The position numbers were made by a program, and so were the translations under genes. 64,000 nucleotides of DNA from Liquidambar formosana (Eukaryota; Streptophyta; Magnoliopsida; Saxifragales; Altingiaceae): assembly GCA_039720395.1 (NCBI GenBank), contig CM077828.1, positions 17,210,264 through 17,274,263 on the forward strand, in the 5' to 3' direction. The notes under the pieces are model-generated. The model worked only from the letters and a program-made list of their open reading frames with translations, was not told where the DNA came from and made no database searches. Below, piece by piece: positions 1 to 11,862 of the stretch; positions within the stretch are counted from its first letter, which is position 1; every line of letters starts with the position of its first letter.

Positions 1-1094
1 TCTTTTTTTTTTTTCTTTTTTTTTTTTTCTTTTTTTTTTTGTGGACATGTGAGAGACAGAGAGGAAGAGAGAATACAAGAAGAAAGGAATGTGGAAAAGT
101 GGCATATAGGATGGACAAAAGTGGGGTCTGGGAATGGAGATGAATAGAATTTTCTTTCGTTTGCAAAAGGAGTAGAATCCAAGCAATGCACAAAACCGAA
201 TTTCCAACTCAATCCCGAAATTACAATAGAACGAGCTCCATTTTTCTTTTTCTTTTTTTTGTTTTTTGGCTGAGAATAGAACGAGTTCCTTCGCACTCTT
301 GAAATTCCCTGAATTAGATGATCGTGTGATCATACTATTTAATTGTGGTGAATTGCCCTATATATATATATATATACAGTTTGGTTCCAATCAGCGTACG
401 CTGATTTACCTTATATCAGCGTAGGCTGATCTCAAGCGTCAATTTTTCAATGGGCTCATCTAAAGGCTGGGGTTAAAAGAAGCAAACTGACATGGTTTTT
501 TAATTTTTACAGTTTGAAAGTCTTTGTTGCAGGCTGGTTGCAGGCTCTTGTCTCATCAGCCCATCACGCCATCACCCCTCCCTCCACCTTCTTCTCTTCC
601 ATTTTCAAAGTGAATAGCTTCCATTTTAAATTTATGGTATTTTTTTTTTTTGATAAATATGGTAATTATTATTAATAGAGTAATTAATTATATCACCAAC
701 TTCTATTTAGGGGACATGTGTGAAAAATCAAAACAAAATTATCATTCTCAATTTTAGTCTTTAATTTCAGACTCGATCACAGGAGACGTACCCTACAAAG
801 ATTGTCCAAAGTTGTCACTTTGGTTTCAGTTTTTCCTCTGAAAATGGAACCTACCCCGTAGTACTAGATTAATCCAATATTTCATCTTAGCTAGATTAAC
901 TGCCATAAAATTATAGATTATGAAAATTATAAACTTTATTTCTAGTGGTATTCTTTAATTTTCTTCAAAAAATCAGAAGCAATAATTTAACGTGTTTTTC
1001 TGATAAAAAAAATTAAAAACAAAACAAAAAATAAAATGGGAAAAAAAAAAATTCAAATCTAATGTCATGTTTAATCCAAACGTAATTAAATAAA

Positions 1095-1855
1095 GGGTAA
1101 ATTACACTTTGCCCTCTTCATGCTTAAGTCGTTTTCAGTATACTCCCTTACAGTTTAAAAGCGGACAAATGACTATATATATTTTGAACGAAATGTCACT
1201 ATGCCCCTTCTGTAATGCCATGTCAAATAAGTGGATGGAAATTTGTCACGTGCATCGCACGTGACACATTTCAGTACCTTTAATGCCTAAATTGTCCTTT
1301 TTTTTTTTCTTTTTTTTTTCATTTTTTTGTTAGAGAGACGTTTTTGCCCCTACCCTTGCCCCTGCACCTCAATGTCACGTGAAAGCTTCCTGAAGTTTTC
1401 CCTGAAACTTGGTAGCTGTTGGCCTGGTGCTGCTCATTCAAGATGAGACATTGAAGTGAGAAGAAGGGGGTAGGCAACAGCCACCGTTGGAAGCTTTTAA
1501 TCTAAAAGGTAAAGCTCTCTCTCTTCTCTCGTCTCTATTCTCTCTTCTTCTCTCCATATTCTCTCTCTTCCCTCTTCTCTCCCTCATCTATCGTCTCTGT
1601 TCTCATAGACGAAATTGAGCACTGCATCGCTCTCATAAGCTTTAGAAGAAATCAGTGTAGCTCCAAGACCAGATCTGACCTTGAATCTGCCGGATCTAAA
1701 CCTGTTCGTCGAACAAAACCTACGGCAGCTGTCGCCGGCGCTTCACTGAGGGTAAAAGGGGGTGTTGATAGCAGTGGTCACCGGATCTGAGGATGAGAGA
1801 GTCGTCAACGGTAAAAGGCGGTTTTGTTTCACTAATCTGGGTTTTGGGTTTCTCC

Positions 1856-1899
<44 letters not shown>

Positions 1900-2690
1900 G
1901 GTAATGAAAATGGGGTCTTGGTTAAATGAGGAAGAGGGTTAGGTGGCGAAGTGATTGGGTGGTGGGGGTTCGACGGAACTGGGTTCGACGGCAAAGAGTG
2001 GTGGTGGGGAAGGCAGTGGGTCAATGCCTCGCTGGCGCAGGTGCTAGCCCGTCGCTGCTGTTTCTTCCTTTCTCGTCCTTCGATTTTTTATTTTTTATTT
2101 TTTCCATTTTTGTTTTTGTTGTTTTCTTAGATCTGCCTCTATGGTTTTGGTATGCTGGTGTGAAAGGAGTCGCATTGGGAGATGGTGGGGGCTGAAACAT
2201 GGTGCGGCAGAGATGGTAGGAGGCATTGGAGTTTTGGTGGGGGCTGAAACAGGTGTCGGCGGCGGTGGGTTCTGGGTTTGGTTTTGGTGTGCTGGTGTGA
2301 AAGGGGCGACATTAGGACTTTAGGAGAAGGTGGGGGAGGCAATGTGGCAGGGATGGTTTCATCGGAGAGGGAGTCGGAGTTGGGGTTTTGGTGGGGGCTA
2401 AAACAGGTGATGGTGGCGGTAGGTTCTAGGTTTAGAGATGGGGAGGGCAAAACAAAGCATTTTGTTTTGGGTGGATGAGATAGAATAAGGGGTAAACTTA
2501 GTATTTCACAAGTCCATAATATTTAAATAAAAAAATCATTGATAACTCAGATGGGCATAAGGGTAATTGCATGTTTCCATTAGGGGTGTTAATTGTCCGT
2601 TAAAAGCAAGGGGCAAAGTGTCATTTTTGAACTATAAGAGGGTTTACTAAATACGACCTAAACTTGAAAGAGGTAAAGTGTAATTTACCT
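1095..2690. mobile_element. Non-autonomous MULE, 1,596 bp, perfect 9-bp TSD
   Basis: Ends are GGGTAAATTACACTTTGCCC on the left and, reverse-complemented on the right, AGGTAAATTACACTTTACCT, with similarity running about 70 bp inward. Both sides are flanked by TTAAATAAA (1086-1094 and 2691-2699), a perfect 9-bp target duplication typical of Mutator-like elements. The interior has CT-rich leader-like DNA (about 1505-1600), a T run at about 1858-1898 and G-rich sequence (1920-2480). It contains short open frames but no transposase domain. It may be a Pack-MULE with captured host sequence; the source is not recognised. It is absent from the paralogous block near 9248. Confidence 0.85.
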
Positions 2691-2891
2691 TTAAATAAAG
2701 TAGTAGTTTTTTAATCAATCAAATTAAGACCAATGGATCTACCGGAAAATCCGATCCAAATTATCTGATTAGTTAAGATAATCATCTCATGGCTATTGAG
2801 AACAAGTTAAACATGGAAGCTAGAGGTTTTCTCATACAGTAGTTGCAATTAAACTTTAAACTCAAAATAAAAATAAAAAAAGATGGGGGAA

Positions 2892-3016
2892 GGGAACTAC
2901 AAATAAGTCCTGCTAGGAACAAATAATAACAGTTCAATAAAAATGACTACTAACTTTATAAATAATAACTACTAACTGTAATTATTTGTTCGTAGACGGA
3001 CCTATCTGTAATTCCC
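2892..3016. mobile_element. Small palindromic MITE, family A (copies also 7550-7705, 9380-9525, about 15184-15305)
   Basis: The left end reads GGAACTACAAATAAGTCC; the right end is its near inverse complement, GGACCTATCTGTAATTCC. The interior is AT-rich with repeated ATGACTACTAAC words. The same unit lies at the matching place in the second duplicated block (9380-9525), so this insertion predates the duplication. No transposase. Superfamily not assigned. Confidence 0.6.
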
Positions 3017-3369
3017 TCAAGGAGGTCACTACTACTTATTAGCTAAGGAGGGCATGCCTAGCCAAAGGCATTATTGCTTATTAGCTTGTCATAGCTAATC
3101 CTGACTGAATGATAATGTCAGCCATATGGATAAGTTTATAAGTCCGATGAAATGGATCTCCAGGTTCATGCAGTAAGGGTTTCCCAGGTTATTCTAACCA
3201 AGAATGTTGGAACACATATCAATGGAACATGTTAAAATATTCAATAAATCAATCCCGGTTAGGTAAGAAACATGCTAATACAAATTATATCAGAACCATA
3301 CATTAAGAGTTGTAGCATGTGCATTCATCCAATGTATTGCTTAACGAATAGTCATTCTTCAATAAATAT

Positions 3370-3413
<44 letters not shown>

Positions 3414-4416
3414 ATATATTCTTTATACGGAGTATATGTTTTCACTTGAATTCTGTATCTGTTTGAATATATCAGTGCTAGCCTCTTCTTGTAGGTTGTA
3501 GCCTTTTGGATGGTTAGGTCACCTATGTGATCATAACACATGCTATCCGGCGAAGATATGATAATTAATTTACCAAGTCAAGCTATACAACACCCTCATG
3601 TTCTTTGTGACATATATATTTGTTAGTTTGTCACAAAGAAAGATAGAAATTGAATTTGTATAGCTTTTTTATTTTTTATTTTTTTTTTGTTTAAATAATG
3701 ACTAGGGATATTCTAAATCTTATTTTTACCGAGATTTGAATTCAGAATAATTCTCTAACGATTCATATAAAACACTTCATACACACAAAAATAACAATAA
3801 TTGCGAAAAATCAAAACAATGATATCTAGAGAATATACCCAAAGCTTGACTACACGACCAACTCATAATGCACAGAGTATGGAATGATAAAGGGGTTTAT
3901 ATGTATTCACATCAATGCACAAGTAATCTAAAGATTACCCCCATTTTGGCTCTATGCTTCTTTTTTAGGTATCAAAAAATCATTAGTCCACCCCTTGAGG
4001 TTGATGGCTCCAAATCGTTAAATAGCACCCTACCCATTTATTATATAACATGCTACCTCATTCTCTCACTATCCATCTTACCCGTAAAATATTTTAACTC
4101 TATGGTAAAATTTGGGAATTTCAATTCTTGAAAAAAAAAAAAAATAAAAAAAATCTTTTATAAAACAGAATGATGACTCTCTATAATAACTAGATTGTCA
4201 AGTGAAATCTGAACAATTCATGTGTGACCCACCATATCACATGGGACCTACTATGCATTGATGGTCTAGATTTCTATAGATAATTTCACTTACTGGTACA
4301 TCGTATGACAAGCCAACAAGACGTAGAATTAGAACCCCCAAAAAATAAAAATAAAAAAGAATGGAGAATCAATTATAAGAAAAAAGCAAAAGAAAAATTA
4401 TACGTGATAGACTTAC

Positions 4417-5037
4417 CTTACTAGGGATTCTCCGGCCATGAAACACCGAACTTTTGGGCACCGCTCCATTGAAGGATGGACTAGAATGCACGTATATAGA
4501 GTAGTTCCCTTCATGCCCTCTAAAGAACTTCTCCCAAAGAGGAGCCAATGCCACTGCTCCTTTCGTTAAAAACATGAACGCAACCTTAGGGACTCGATCG
4601 AATGGATATTCCCCTATTCGAGGAACCATCGAAGCTCTCCACAACAACTCTTCGTCTTCCATATCGTGCATCACATTAGGCGGCTTCAAATATTCTTTTA
4701 AACCTATTCTCCCCAATTTTTCAGTTTGGTTCTCTAATGAAGATAAAAGCGGTGGTGGTGGCGGCGGCGGAGGAGACGTTGGAAGAGGTGGTGATGAAGT
4801 TGGAGGTGGCGGCAGAGGAGAGGTTGGAAGAGGTGGTGGTGAAGTTGGAGGATTTGGGAGGAAGCTGAGTTGGTTGAGTTGAAAGTTGAAGGAAAAATCT
4901 TTGAGAGAGAAACTAATAGTAAGTCCCATGGCTAAACCAGAGACAAATACAAGAAAACAAGACATAAAATTATGGAGGTGGGCATTGAAGAGTTTGGCTG
5001 TTAAGCTTGGTGGCCCTTTTTGCTGTTCATTCTTCAT
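4417..5037 (-). CDS. Core-2/I-branching (GT14-like) glycosyltransferase 1, exon 1 only; gene cut by left edge
   Basis: First exon (207 codons) of a type II Golgi-type glycosyltransferase of the plant Branch/DUF266 family, probably acting on cell-wall or secreted glycans (family knowledge; substrate unknown). Visible: a short cytosolic N-terminus, one signal-anchor helix at about residues 21-46, a proline-rich stem at about 57-97, then the start of the catalytic domain with [19 protein letters not shown] and FHGRRIPSK. The exon ends AAG before GTAAGT, the same phase-0 donor as in the two downstream paralogues. No matching second exon lies in 1-4416. By analogy with gene 2, whose intron is 3.8 kb, exon 2 should lie left of the window. 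Exon 1 is nearly identical to that of gene 2, so the duplication is recent. Whether the full gene is intact cannot be judged. Confidence 0.88.
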
Positions 5038-5177
5038 TGTTTTTTAGAGAGAGAAAGAGAGATAGAATGGGTTGATCGAAGTAGAAGGAAGCAATGTTTG
5101 TCCTCTTACTTTTGGCGTTGGTTTGGAAGTACTAATTAATGTTTTGATAATGAGAGAGATATATATGTATACATTGT

Positions 5178-5222
5178 GGACAATACTTGCCGCCACCCTA
5201 TGTGGAGGAGCTCCTCCCATCC
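5178..5222 (+). repeat. Isolated terminal fragment of the 324-bp MITE family
   Basis: GGACAATACTTGCCGCCACC and the following bases (TGTGGAGGAGCTCCTCCC) match the terminal inverted repeat of the MITE at 5799-6122. No opposite end is visible nearby, so it is a truncated copy or one end of a larger diverged element. It lies in the segment (5176-5546) absent from the paralogous block. Confidence 0.5.
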
Positions 5223-5593
5223 AACAGATGTGGCATATTATTTAAACGACACGTGTGCAATAACACATGCCCCTCACGTGCTCATTATAAAAGGACAAAG
5301 ACAGAAGAGAACGGTCCTTTCGTCTCCCATCCCTTCTCCAATGAAGACTCGACGCCGGCATCCTAGTGGTCGGAGAACTTAGGCTTCAAAATTTTGACAG
5401 CTTGTGTTTTCATTTCCCAGTGTAATGGAAGTTGAAGATCCAAATTTATTTACATTTTATATATAATTTGATATGCACATAAGCTATTCGAAGAAATTAC
5501 TGACGGAATTGTGTGCGAGTTTGGGAAGGATGGTGGATTGGTGGGCAAACCAGAACGAGACCCTCCATCAAGCAGATGTGTTTTTTTATTTTC

Positions 5594-5627
<34 letters not shown>

Positions 5628-5798
5628 GGCCTTTTTTTTGGTTTGGGGGCGCGCGTAAGGTACAAGAAGCTTGGCGTTCCCTTCACCATAGATTCTTCAA
5701 TTGATATCTGACACATCACCCTCTTTTCTTGGTAGGTTGCTTTGATAAACTGATAAATGTAATTTAGTAATACTTATGTGCTTTACTTATGTACTTTA

Positions 5799-6122
5799 GG
5801 AAAATACTTGTCTCTACCCTTGAGTGGAAGAGCTCCTTCCCTCCTCTTATTCATATTTCACTACTTGTCTAAATAAATAAAGAAAATTAATTGTGTGTAT
5901 GTATTCCCATGTTTATATAATTGTGAATACATTTTTATAAATTCATATTTAAGTGTTACATGTTTATATTAACATGAATGTGTGTCCACGTATCCATATT
6001 AACTTATTTATTTGTTTGTATTTTAAAATTCATATTTTTTTTAAATGTTTATGACATGTGATAGAAAATGAATGGAGGTGGGGAAGAACTCTTCCACCCT
6101 GGGGTGGAGGCAAGTAATGTCC
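5799..6122. mobile_element. MITE, 324 bp, 9-bp TSD, with empty site in the paralogous block
   Basis: The left end GGAAAATACTTGTCTCTACC and the reverse-complemented right end GGACATTACTTGCCTCCACC form an imperfect inverted repeat of about 45 bp. Flanks are TGTACTTTA (5790-5798) and TATACTTTA (6123-6131), 8 of 9 identical. The second duplicated block has a single TATACTTTA at the same place, which is the pre-insertion sequence. A 9-bp duplication points to a Mutator-type origin. The interior is AT-rich and non-coding. Confidence 0.8.
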
Positions 6123-6761
6123 TATACTTTATATGCCGTGTCCTTCTCTTGAGGTTCACCTTGTAATTTTGCGTAAGGTCATTTGTTAAAATGGACCCTA
6201 AGTAGACAATTGTACCACATTACCAAGATCCTATACGGACTTGTTTTCGATATCCCATGGAAAATTGAATTGTTTCATTTTATTTTGCATCAAATTTTGT
6301 AATAAATAAAAAAATAAAAAATTCATCATTGTGAATGGTCATTCAAGAGACTCCAACCTTCATCACAAATGAACATAAAATTTTCAAATTAAGGCAATTG
6401 ATGGAATTCTTAAAATTGAAGCTATTAATCATTTATGGTGATAGTCTCCAATTGTTCTGAATGACCTTATTTAAGATTATGAATTTTTACTTTTAATCTA
6501 ATATAAACTATCAGAAATTGATCAAGATTATGAATTTTTCCTTTTATTCTAATATAAACTAGAAATTGATCCATTCAATTTACATGAGACAACCAAGCAG
6601 ATCATGGCCTTTAATAATATGGAAGTATATATATATATATAATATTATCTCAAAATGTAAATGTAATATTAAAATACAGGTGGGGCACTCCTACTCTATT
6701 CTAAATTTATTGGGGTATATGTGTATGAATCAATCATCAATAAAAGAATCCCCTCTACAAA

Positions 6762-9700
6762 TCAATTGAATTTCATAACCTTTGGAGCAAACCTCAACAA
6801 CCTATCCAAACTACTAGGCAAGAACTTCCTTGCAAACAAGAAGCAAACATTGGTCCCCTTTCCACTGTACTCACAATGGGTTCGATTTCTGAGTCTCATC
6901 AATAACCCAATGGTCACGTCTACTCTCCCATAGGTAACCGGATGGGCTCCTCCCTTGGACCAATCAACCCATGTCAAAGTCCTGTTTGAATTCCTCTTGG
7001 AAAATTTGGAAGTAACAAACGTGGGCAAGTAGTGTTCATCTGAAAAACAAGAGGGCCTGCAGAATTTCCGAAACACCGGAGCATATTTTTTGTCGGAGAT
7101 AACCTCGACGGCTAGGTCACGGTCCACCTCGAACCATTGGGAGCCCTTTCGCCATTGGGAGAGCATGATCAGGGGCCTCATTTTGGAATTATAGCGGCCA
7201 CGGCCACCACGGGTGAGGAGATCCTTGGCCTCCACAAAGCTTTCGGTTGAGGCCATGAGGTAAGTGTAGATGGTGGAGAAGTTGAATAAGGGAATGCATG
7301 ACTCGGAGAGGAGAACAAAACGTTGGTTGGACAAGTCGAGAAGGGCATTGGCCAATAAGCGGCGCTCGGCTTCTATCATGTTGAATTTTCCCCATTGCAC
7401 CACCTGCATTAATATTGAAACAACATCCTGTCAATTTTGTTTTTTTCCAATATTGAGTTTACAAGAAAGATGGCAAGATTGGTATTGGCACCACATCAAA
7501 ATTAGGAGGTGGCTTCACTTCAAAAATAATAAATAAGAAGTAGAGATGTGAATTACAACAGATAGGTCCGGCTTTGGACAAACAATTAAGTTCAATACAA
7601 ATAATTACTAACTTATTAGTAAATGACTACTAAGTTAACTAAGAATGACTACTAACTATATTGAACGTAATTGTTTGTTCATAACCGGACCTATCTGTAA
7701 TTCCCCCCCCCCCCCCCCCTCCTTTTGTTTTTGTTTTTTATTTTGGTTTACTGGGAGATTACAATGCTAAAGTAAATCATACTGAAAATGTTGCAATTAT
7801 TAAAATCTGCTGTAATATTAGACCCTGGCAAATATTTATATAGGCCTGATTTAGGTTGGCTGAGATAGAGAGGCCCAATCCATAAACAATAAGCATTAGG
7901 GGCCGGCTATTGTCATTCCTTGGTTTTATCAGCACCCCCACTTATTTTGAGTTTTTAAGATTTTATGAAAAATATAAAAAAAAAATCTATAAAATTTGAT
8001 CACATTGACCATTAGATAATATCATTTTGAACAAATATTGTAAAAAAAATAATAATAATGAAATAAAGAGTATAAATGACCAAAAAGTCCATCTAAACGT
8101 CATATTTTGTATAAAACAAATGTCTATAAAGTTGTATAAAACAAATGTCTAATAAACAACCCAACCATTTTTCATAAAAACCTTTAATATTTTTCATAAA
8201 ACTTTGAACAATTAAAATAAGTGAGGCCCATGGGTTACTGATAAAACCAAGGGTGTGTGGCAAAAACCGGGCCCTAAGCATCAGACATGCCTAAGGGCCT
8301 CTATTGGCACCCCAAGACTTTCTTTTCATCCCCACTTATTTTACATTTTAACGTTTTACGAAAGATATAGAAGATTTTCATAAAAACTGATCGCATATTT
8401 TATTAGAAAACATCATTTTGAACAACTTTTTCGAAGAAAGTTCTTTCAAAATCTATCATTTAAGTATACTTTTTTGTCATTTATAATTTTCTCATCATAA
8501 ATGACTAAAAAGTCCACTTAAACAATAGATTTTGAAAAAAAATTCTTCCAAAAAGTTATTCAAAATGATGTTTTCTAATAAACAGCACAATCAGTTTTTA
8601 TGAAAATCTTATATATTTTTCATAAAATCTTAAAATATAAAATAAGTGGGGGATGAAAAGCAAGTCTTTGGGTGCCAATAGAGGCCTCCAACATGCCTGC
8701 CATGGTCTAACAAAAGCCCATTAAGTCATCTGGCCCGGTAATGAGCTTTATTGATTTTGGTTGTTATGGCTTATAGTCAGTGTAGGCCTCCATACGGGTG
8801 CAAGGCTCAAATTGAGCTAAATTTGGGCTTAGTCTTTTTCATTTTGAACAGGCTGAATCAAGTTGAGACAATTTAATTTGAGCCCCATATTTTTGTCTTT
8901 ATTTTACTTGCTTTCAATCTTTATAAGTTTTTTTATTTTTTAGCCCTTTTGATTCTTGTTTTTCACTTTTTTTTTTTTTTTTTGTTTTTTTTTGTGTGGA
9001 CATGTGAGAGACAGAGGAAGAGAGAATACAAGAAGAAAGGAATGTAGAAAAGTGGCATATAGGATGGACAAAAGTGAGGTCTGGGAATGGAGATGAATAG
9101 AATTTTCTTCCGTTTGCAAAAGGAGTAGAATCCAAGCAATGCATGAAACTGAATTTCCACGTGGCTCAATACTGAAATTACAATAGAATGAGCTGCATTT
9201 ATTTATTTTACATTTTTTTTTTTTTTTGGCTGAGAATAGAACGAGTGCTACCGGAAAATCTGATCCAAATTATGTGATAAGATAATCATCTCATAGCTAT
9301 CGAGAACGAGTTAAACATGGAATCTAGAGGTTTTCTCATTCAATAGTTGCGTTTTAACTCCAAAAAAAACAAAGGACAAGGAATTACAGATACATCCTGC
9401 TATGAGCAAACAATAACAGTTTAATACAAATAATTATTAACTTCCTATTAAATGACTACAAACTTTACAAAGAATGACTACTAACTCTGTATTTATTTAC
9501 TCGTAGTCAGACCTATCTGAAATTCCTTCAAGGAAGGCGTTTCTGCTTGTCAGCTGAGGGCATGCCTAGCCAAAGGCGTCACTGCTTATTAGCTTGTCAT
9601 AGTTTGCTAATCTTGACTAAATGATAACGTCCCATTTGGATAAGTTTTTTAGTCAGGTTCAATGGATCTCAATGTTCATGCAGCAAGGGTTTCCCAAGTT

Positions 9701-11862
9701 ATTCCAACCAATAATGTTTTAACACATATCAATGGAACATGTTAAAATATTCAATAAATCAGTCCCGATTAGATAAGGATGTACTAATACAAGTTTGGTT
9801 TTCTTAACGTGTGCCCTTAGGGCACATATTAAGCTGTAATTAATGATTCAATTATTATATTGAAAATTATTAAAATATATTGTAAATGGTGAAAATTATT
9901 TAGAAAACACATTTTTTTCATATATTGATTGGCTATTACTTATAGCTTAACATACACTATTGGACACACATTAAGAAAATCCATACAAATTACATCACGA
10001 TCATATATTGGGAGTTGCATGTACCATATGCACACATTGATCCAATGTATCGAATAATCAACCAAATACGAGTTGTAACTCTCAACGTCCCTATCCGGCT
10101 GTCATTCTTCAATAAATATTATATATTTATGTAGGGAAATGCATGAATTTCGTAAGCAATTATGGTCAAGCTAGGGAAAGAGAAGACGTGAGCCAAGTAA
10201 CATGGGCAAACGGATTGGGAATATATATATTCTTTATATATGTTTTCACTCGAGTTCTGTACCTGTTTGAATCAGTGCTAGCCTATTCTTGTAGGCTGTA
10301 GGCTGTAGGCTGTAGGCTTCTAGATGGTTAGGTCACCTATGTGATCATAACGCATGCTAATCTGATCCTCTGTTCAGAAAGCCGGCGAAGATATGATAAT
10401 TAATTTACCAAGTCAAGCCATACAACACCCTCTTGATCTTTGGGACATATATATATTTGTCACAGAAATATATTTTTGTCACTTTGTCACAAAGAAAGGG
10501 AGAAATTGAATTTGTATAGCGGTTTTTTTTTTTTTTTTTTTTAAATTATAATTAGAGATATCCTAAATCTTATTTCTATTAAGATTTGAACTCAGAATAA
10601 TTCCAACGATTCATGTAAGACATTTTATACCCACAAATATAACGATAGTTGTGAAAAATTAAAACGATGATATCTAATATGCACAATTAATCTAAGGACC
10701 CTTTTCCAGATCTATAGTTCTCTTTTAAGTATCAAAATATCATTTGTCCACCTCTAGATCGAGGTTGATGACTCCAAGTCATTATATAGCACCCTACCCA
10801 TTTATTATATAACATGCTAGCTCATTCGTTCGCTATCCATCTTACCCATAAAATATTTTAATTCTATGGCAAAATTTGGGAGTTTCAGTTCTTGGAAAAA
10901 AAGAAATAAAAAATCTTTTATAAAACAGAATGATGATCCCTATAGTAACTGGATTGCCAAGTGAAATCTGGACAATTCATGTCACGTACATGTGACTCAC
11001 CATATCACATAAGACCTACTATATATATATATATTGTTTATCAAAAAAAATACTATATATATATATATTGATGGTCCAGATTTCCTAGACAATTTCAATT
11101 ACTAGAGAGGATCCAAGTTGTATAAAACATCATATGACAGGCCAAGAAGATGTAGAATTATAACGAAAACAAAAAATATATATGGAGAATCAATTATAAG
11201 GAAAAAGCAAATTAAAGAAAAACTATACGTGATAGACTTACCTTACTAGGGATTCTCCGGCCATGAAACACTGAACTTTTGGGTACTGTTCCATTGAAGG
11301 ATGGACTAGAATGCACATATATAGAGTAGTTCCCATCATGCCCTCTAAAGAACTTCTCCCAAAGAGGAGCCAATGCCATTGCTCCTTTCGTTAAAAACAT
11401 GAACGCAACCTTAGGGACTCGATCGAATGGATATTCCCCTATTCGAGGAACCATCGAAGCTCTCCACAACAACTCTTCGTCTTCCATATCGTGCATCACA
11501 TTGGGCGGCTTCAAATATTCTTTTAATCCTATTCTCCCCAATTTTTCAGTTTGGTTCTCTAATGAAGATAAAAGCGGTGGTGGTGGTGGCGGCGGAGTAG
11601 GAGACGTTGGAAGAGGCGTTGATGAAGTTGGAGGTGGCAGCAGAGGAGACGGTGGAAGAGGTGGTGGTGAAGTTGGAGGAGTTGGGAGGAAGAGTTTGTT
11701 GAGTTGAAAGTTGAAGGAAAAATCTTTGAGATAGAAACTAATAGTAACTCCCATGGCTAAACCAGAGACAAATACAAGAAAACAAGACATAAAATTATGG
11801 AGGTGGGCATTGAAGAGTTTGGCAGTTAAGCTTGGTGGCCGTTCTTGCTTTTCATTCTTCAT
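6762..11862 (-). CDS. Core-2/I-branching (GT14-like) glycosyltransferase 2, two exons (11862-11242, 7403-6762)
   Basis: Complete two-exon gene, predicted at 420 residues. Exon 1 (207 codons) ends AAG before GTAAGT. Exon 2 (213 codons plus stop) begins after ATGCAG, giving the join SK-VVQWGKF; the intron is 3,838 bp, phase 0. The protein has a signal anchor at about 21-46, a proline-rich stem at about 59-97, and a Branch domain with [50 protein letters not shown] and TWVDWS. The DEH motif matches the region that holds the catalytic glutamate in core-2 GlcNAc transferases (family knowledge). Cysteines in SESC, FCRPSC, HCEY and NVCF are likely disulfide partners. It is predicted to act in the Golgi lumen. 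The intron is filled with MITEs. The loop [13 protein letters not shown] differs from gene 3 ([13 protein letters not shown]) but keeps the same length. Confidence 0.9.
7550..7705. mobile_element. Small palindromic MITE, family A
   Basis: Best-preserved copy of the family, inside the gene 2 intron. GAATTACAACAGATAGGTCC at the left mirrors GGACCTATCTGTAATTCC at the right, and the arms continue inward (ACAAACAATTA against TAATTGTTTGT). A run of about 17 C follows directly at the right end. Confidence 0.65.
7899..8274. mobile_element. Foldback MITE, family B copy 1, 376 bp
   Basis: Begins GGGGCCGGCTATTGTCATTC, ends with GGGCCC, flanked by TAAGCATTA (7890-7898) and TAAGCATCA (8275-8283), 8 of 9 identical. 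The interior is a diverged palindrome with the family words ATCATTTTGAACAA, ACCAAAAAGTCCATCTAAA and TTTTCATAAAA. It is immediately followed by another member of the same family. Confidence 0.7.
8293..8690. mobile_element. Foldback MITE, family B copy 2, about 398 bp
   Basis: GGCCTCTATTGGCACCC (8296-8312) is mirrored by GGGTGCCAATAGAGGCC (8669-8685). The two halves are inverted complements over nearly their full length (ACATCATTTTGAACAACTTT against TCAAAATGATGTTTTCTAA). ACATGCCT flanks both sides (8285-8292 and 8691-8698), likely part of a 9-bp target duplication. Non-coding and able to form one long hairpin. Confidence 0.75.
9380..9525. mobile_element. Small palindromic MITE, family A (orthologous to 2892-3016)
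   Basis: GAATTACAGATACATCC at the left mirrors AGACCTATCTGAAATTCC at the right. Same position within the duplicated block as 2892-3016. Confidence 0.55.
9796..9982. mobile_element. MITE-like element with GTGCCCTTAGGGCAC ends
   Basis: Starts TTAACGTGTGCCCTTAGGGC and ends CACACATTAAGAAAATCC. Its left boundary resembles that of the element at 31966-32187 (GTGTGCCCT with TTAGGGCACACGTTAAGAAA). AT-rich, non-coding. Confidence 0.4.

Larger units (their letters stand above)
41..6200. repeat. Tandem segmental duplication carrying glycosyltransferase gene 1 (partner about 8995-12330)
   Basis: Starting near 41 (GTGGACATGTGAGAGACAG) the sequence matches about 8995 onward in the same order and orientation: intron, exon 1, 5' leader and upstream region, ending near 6200/12330. 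The copies differ by insertions. About 300-2730 is missing from the second copy and includes the 1.6-kb MULE. About 5176-5546 replaces a short 12000-12063 stretch. The MITE at 5799-6122 has an empty site at about 12257-12265. This gives a direct before-and-after view of transposon insertion. Confidence 0.85.

Noticed and set aside
4574..4882. Plus-strand open frame opposite the glycosyltransferase exon (also 11399-11707)
   Set aside because: Antisense shadow: its glycine-rich translation mirrors the proline-rich stem of the real gene.
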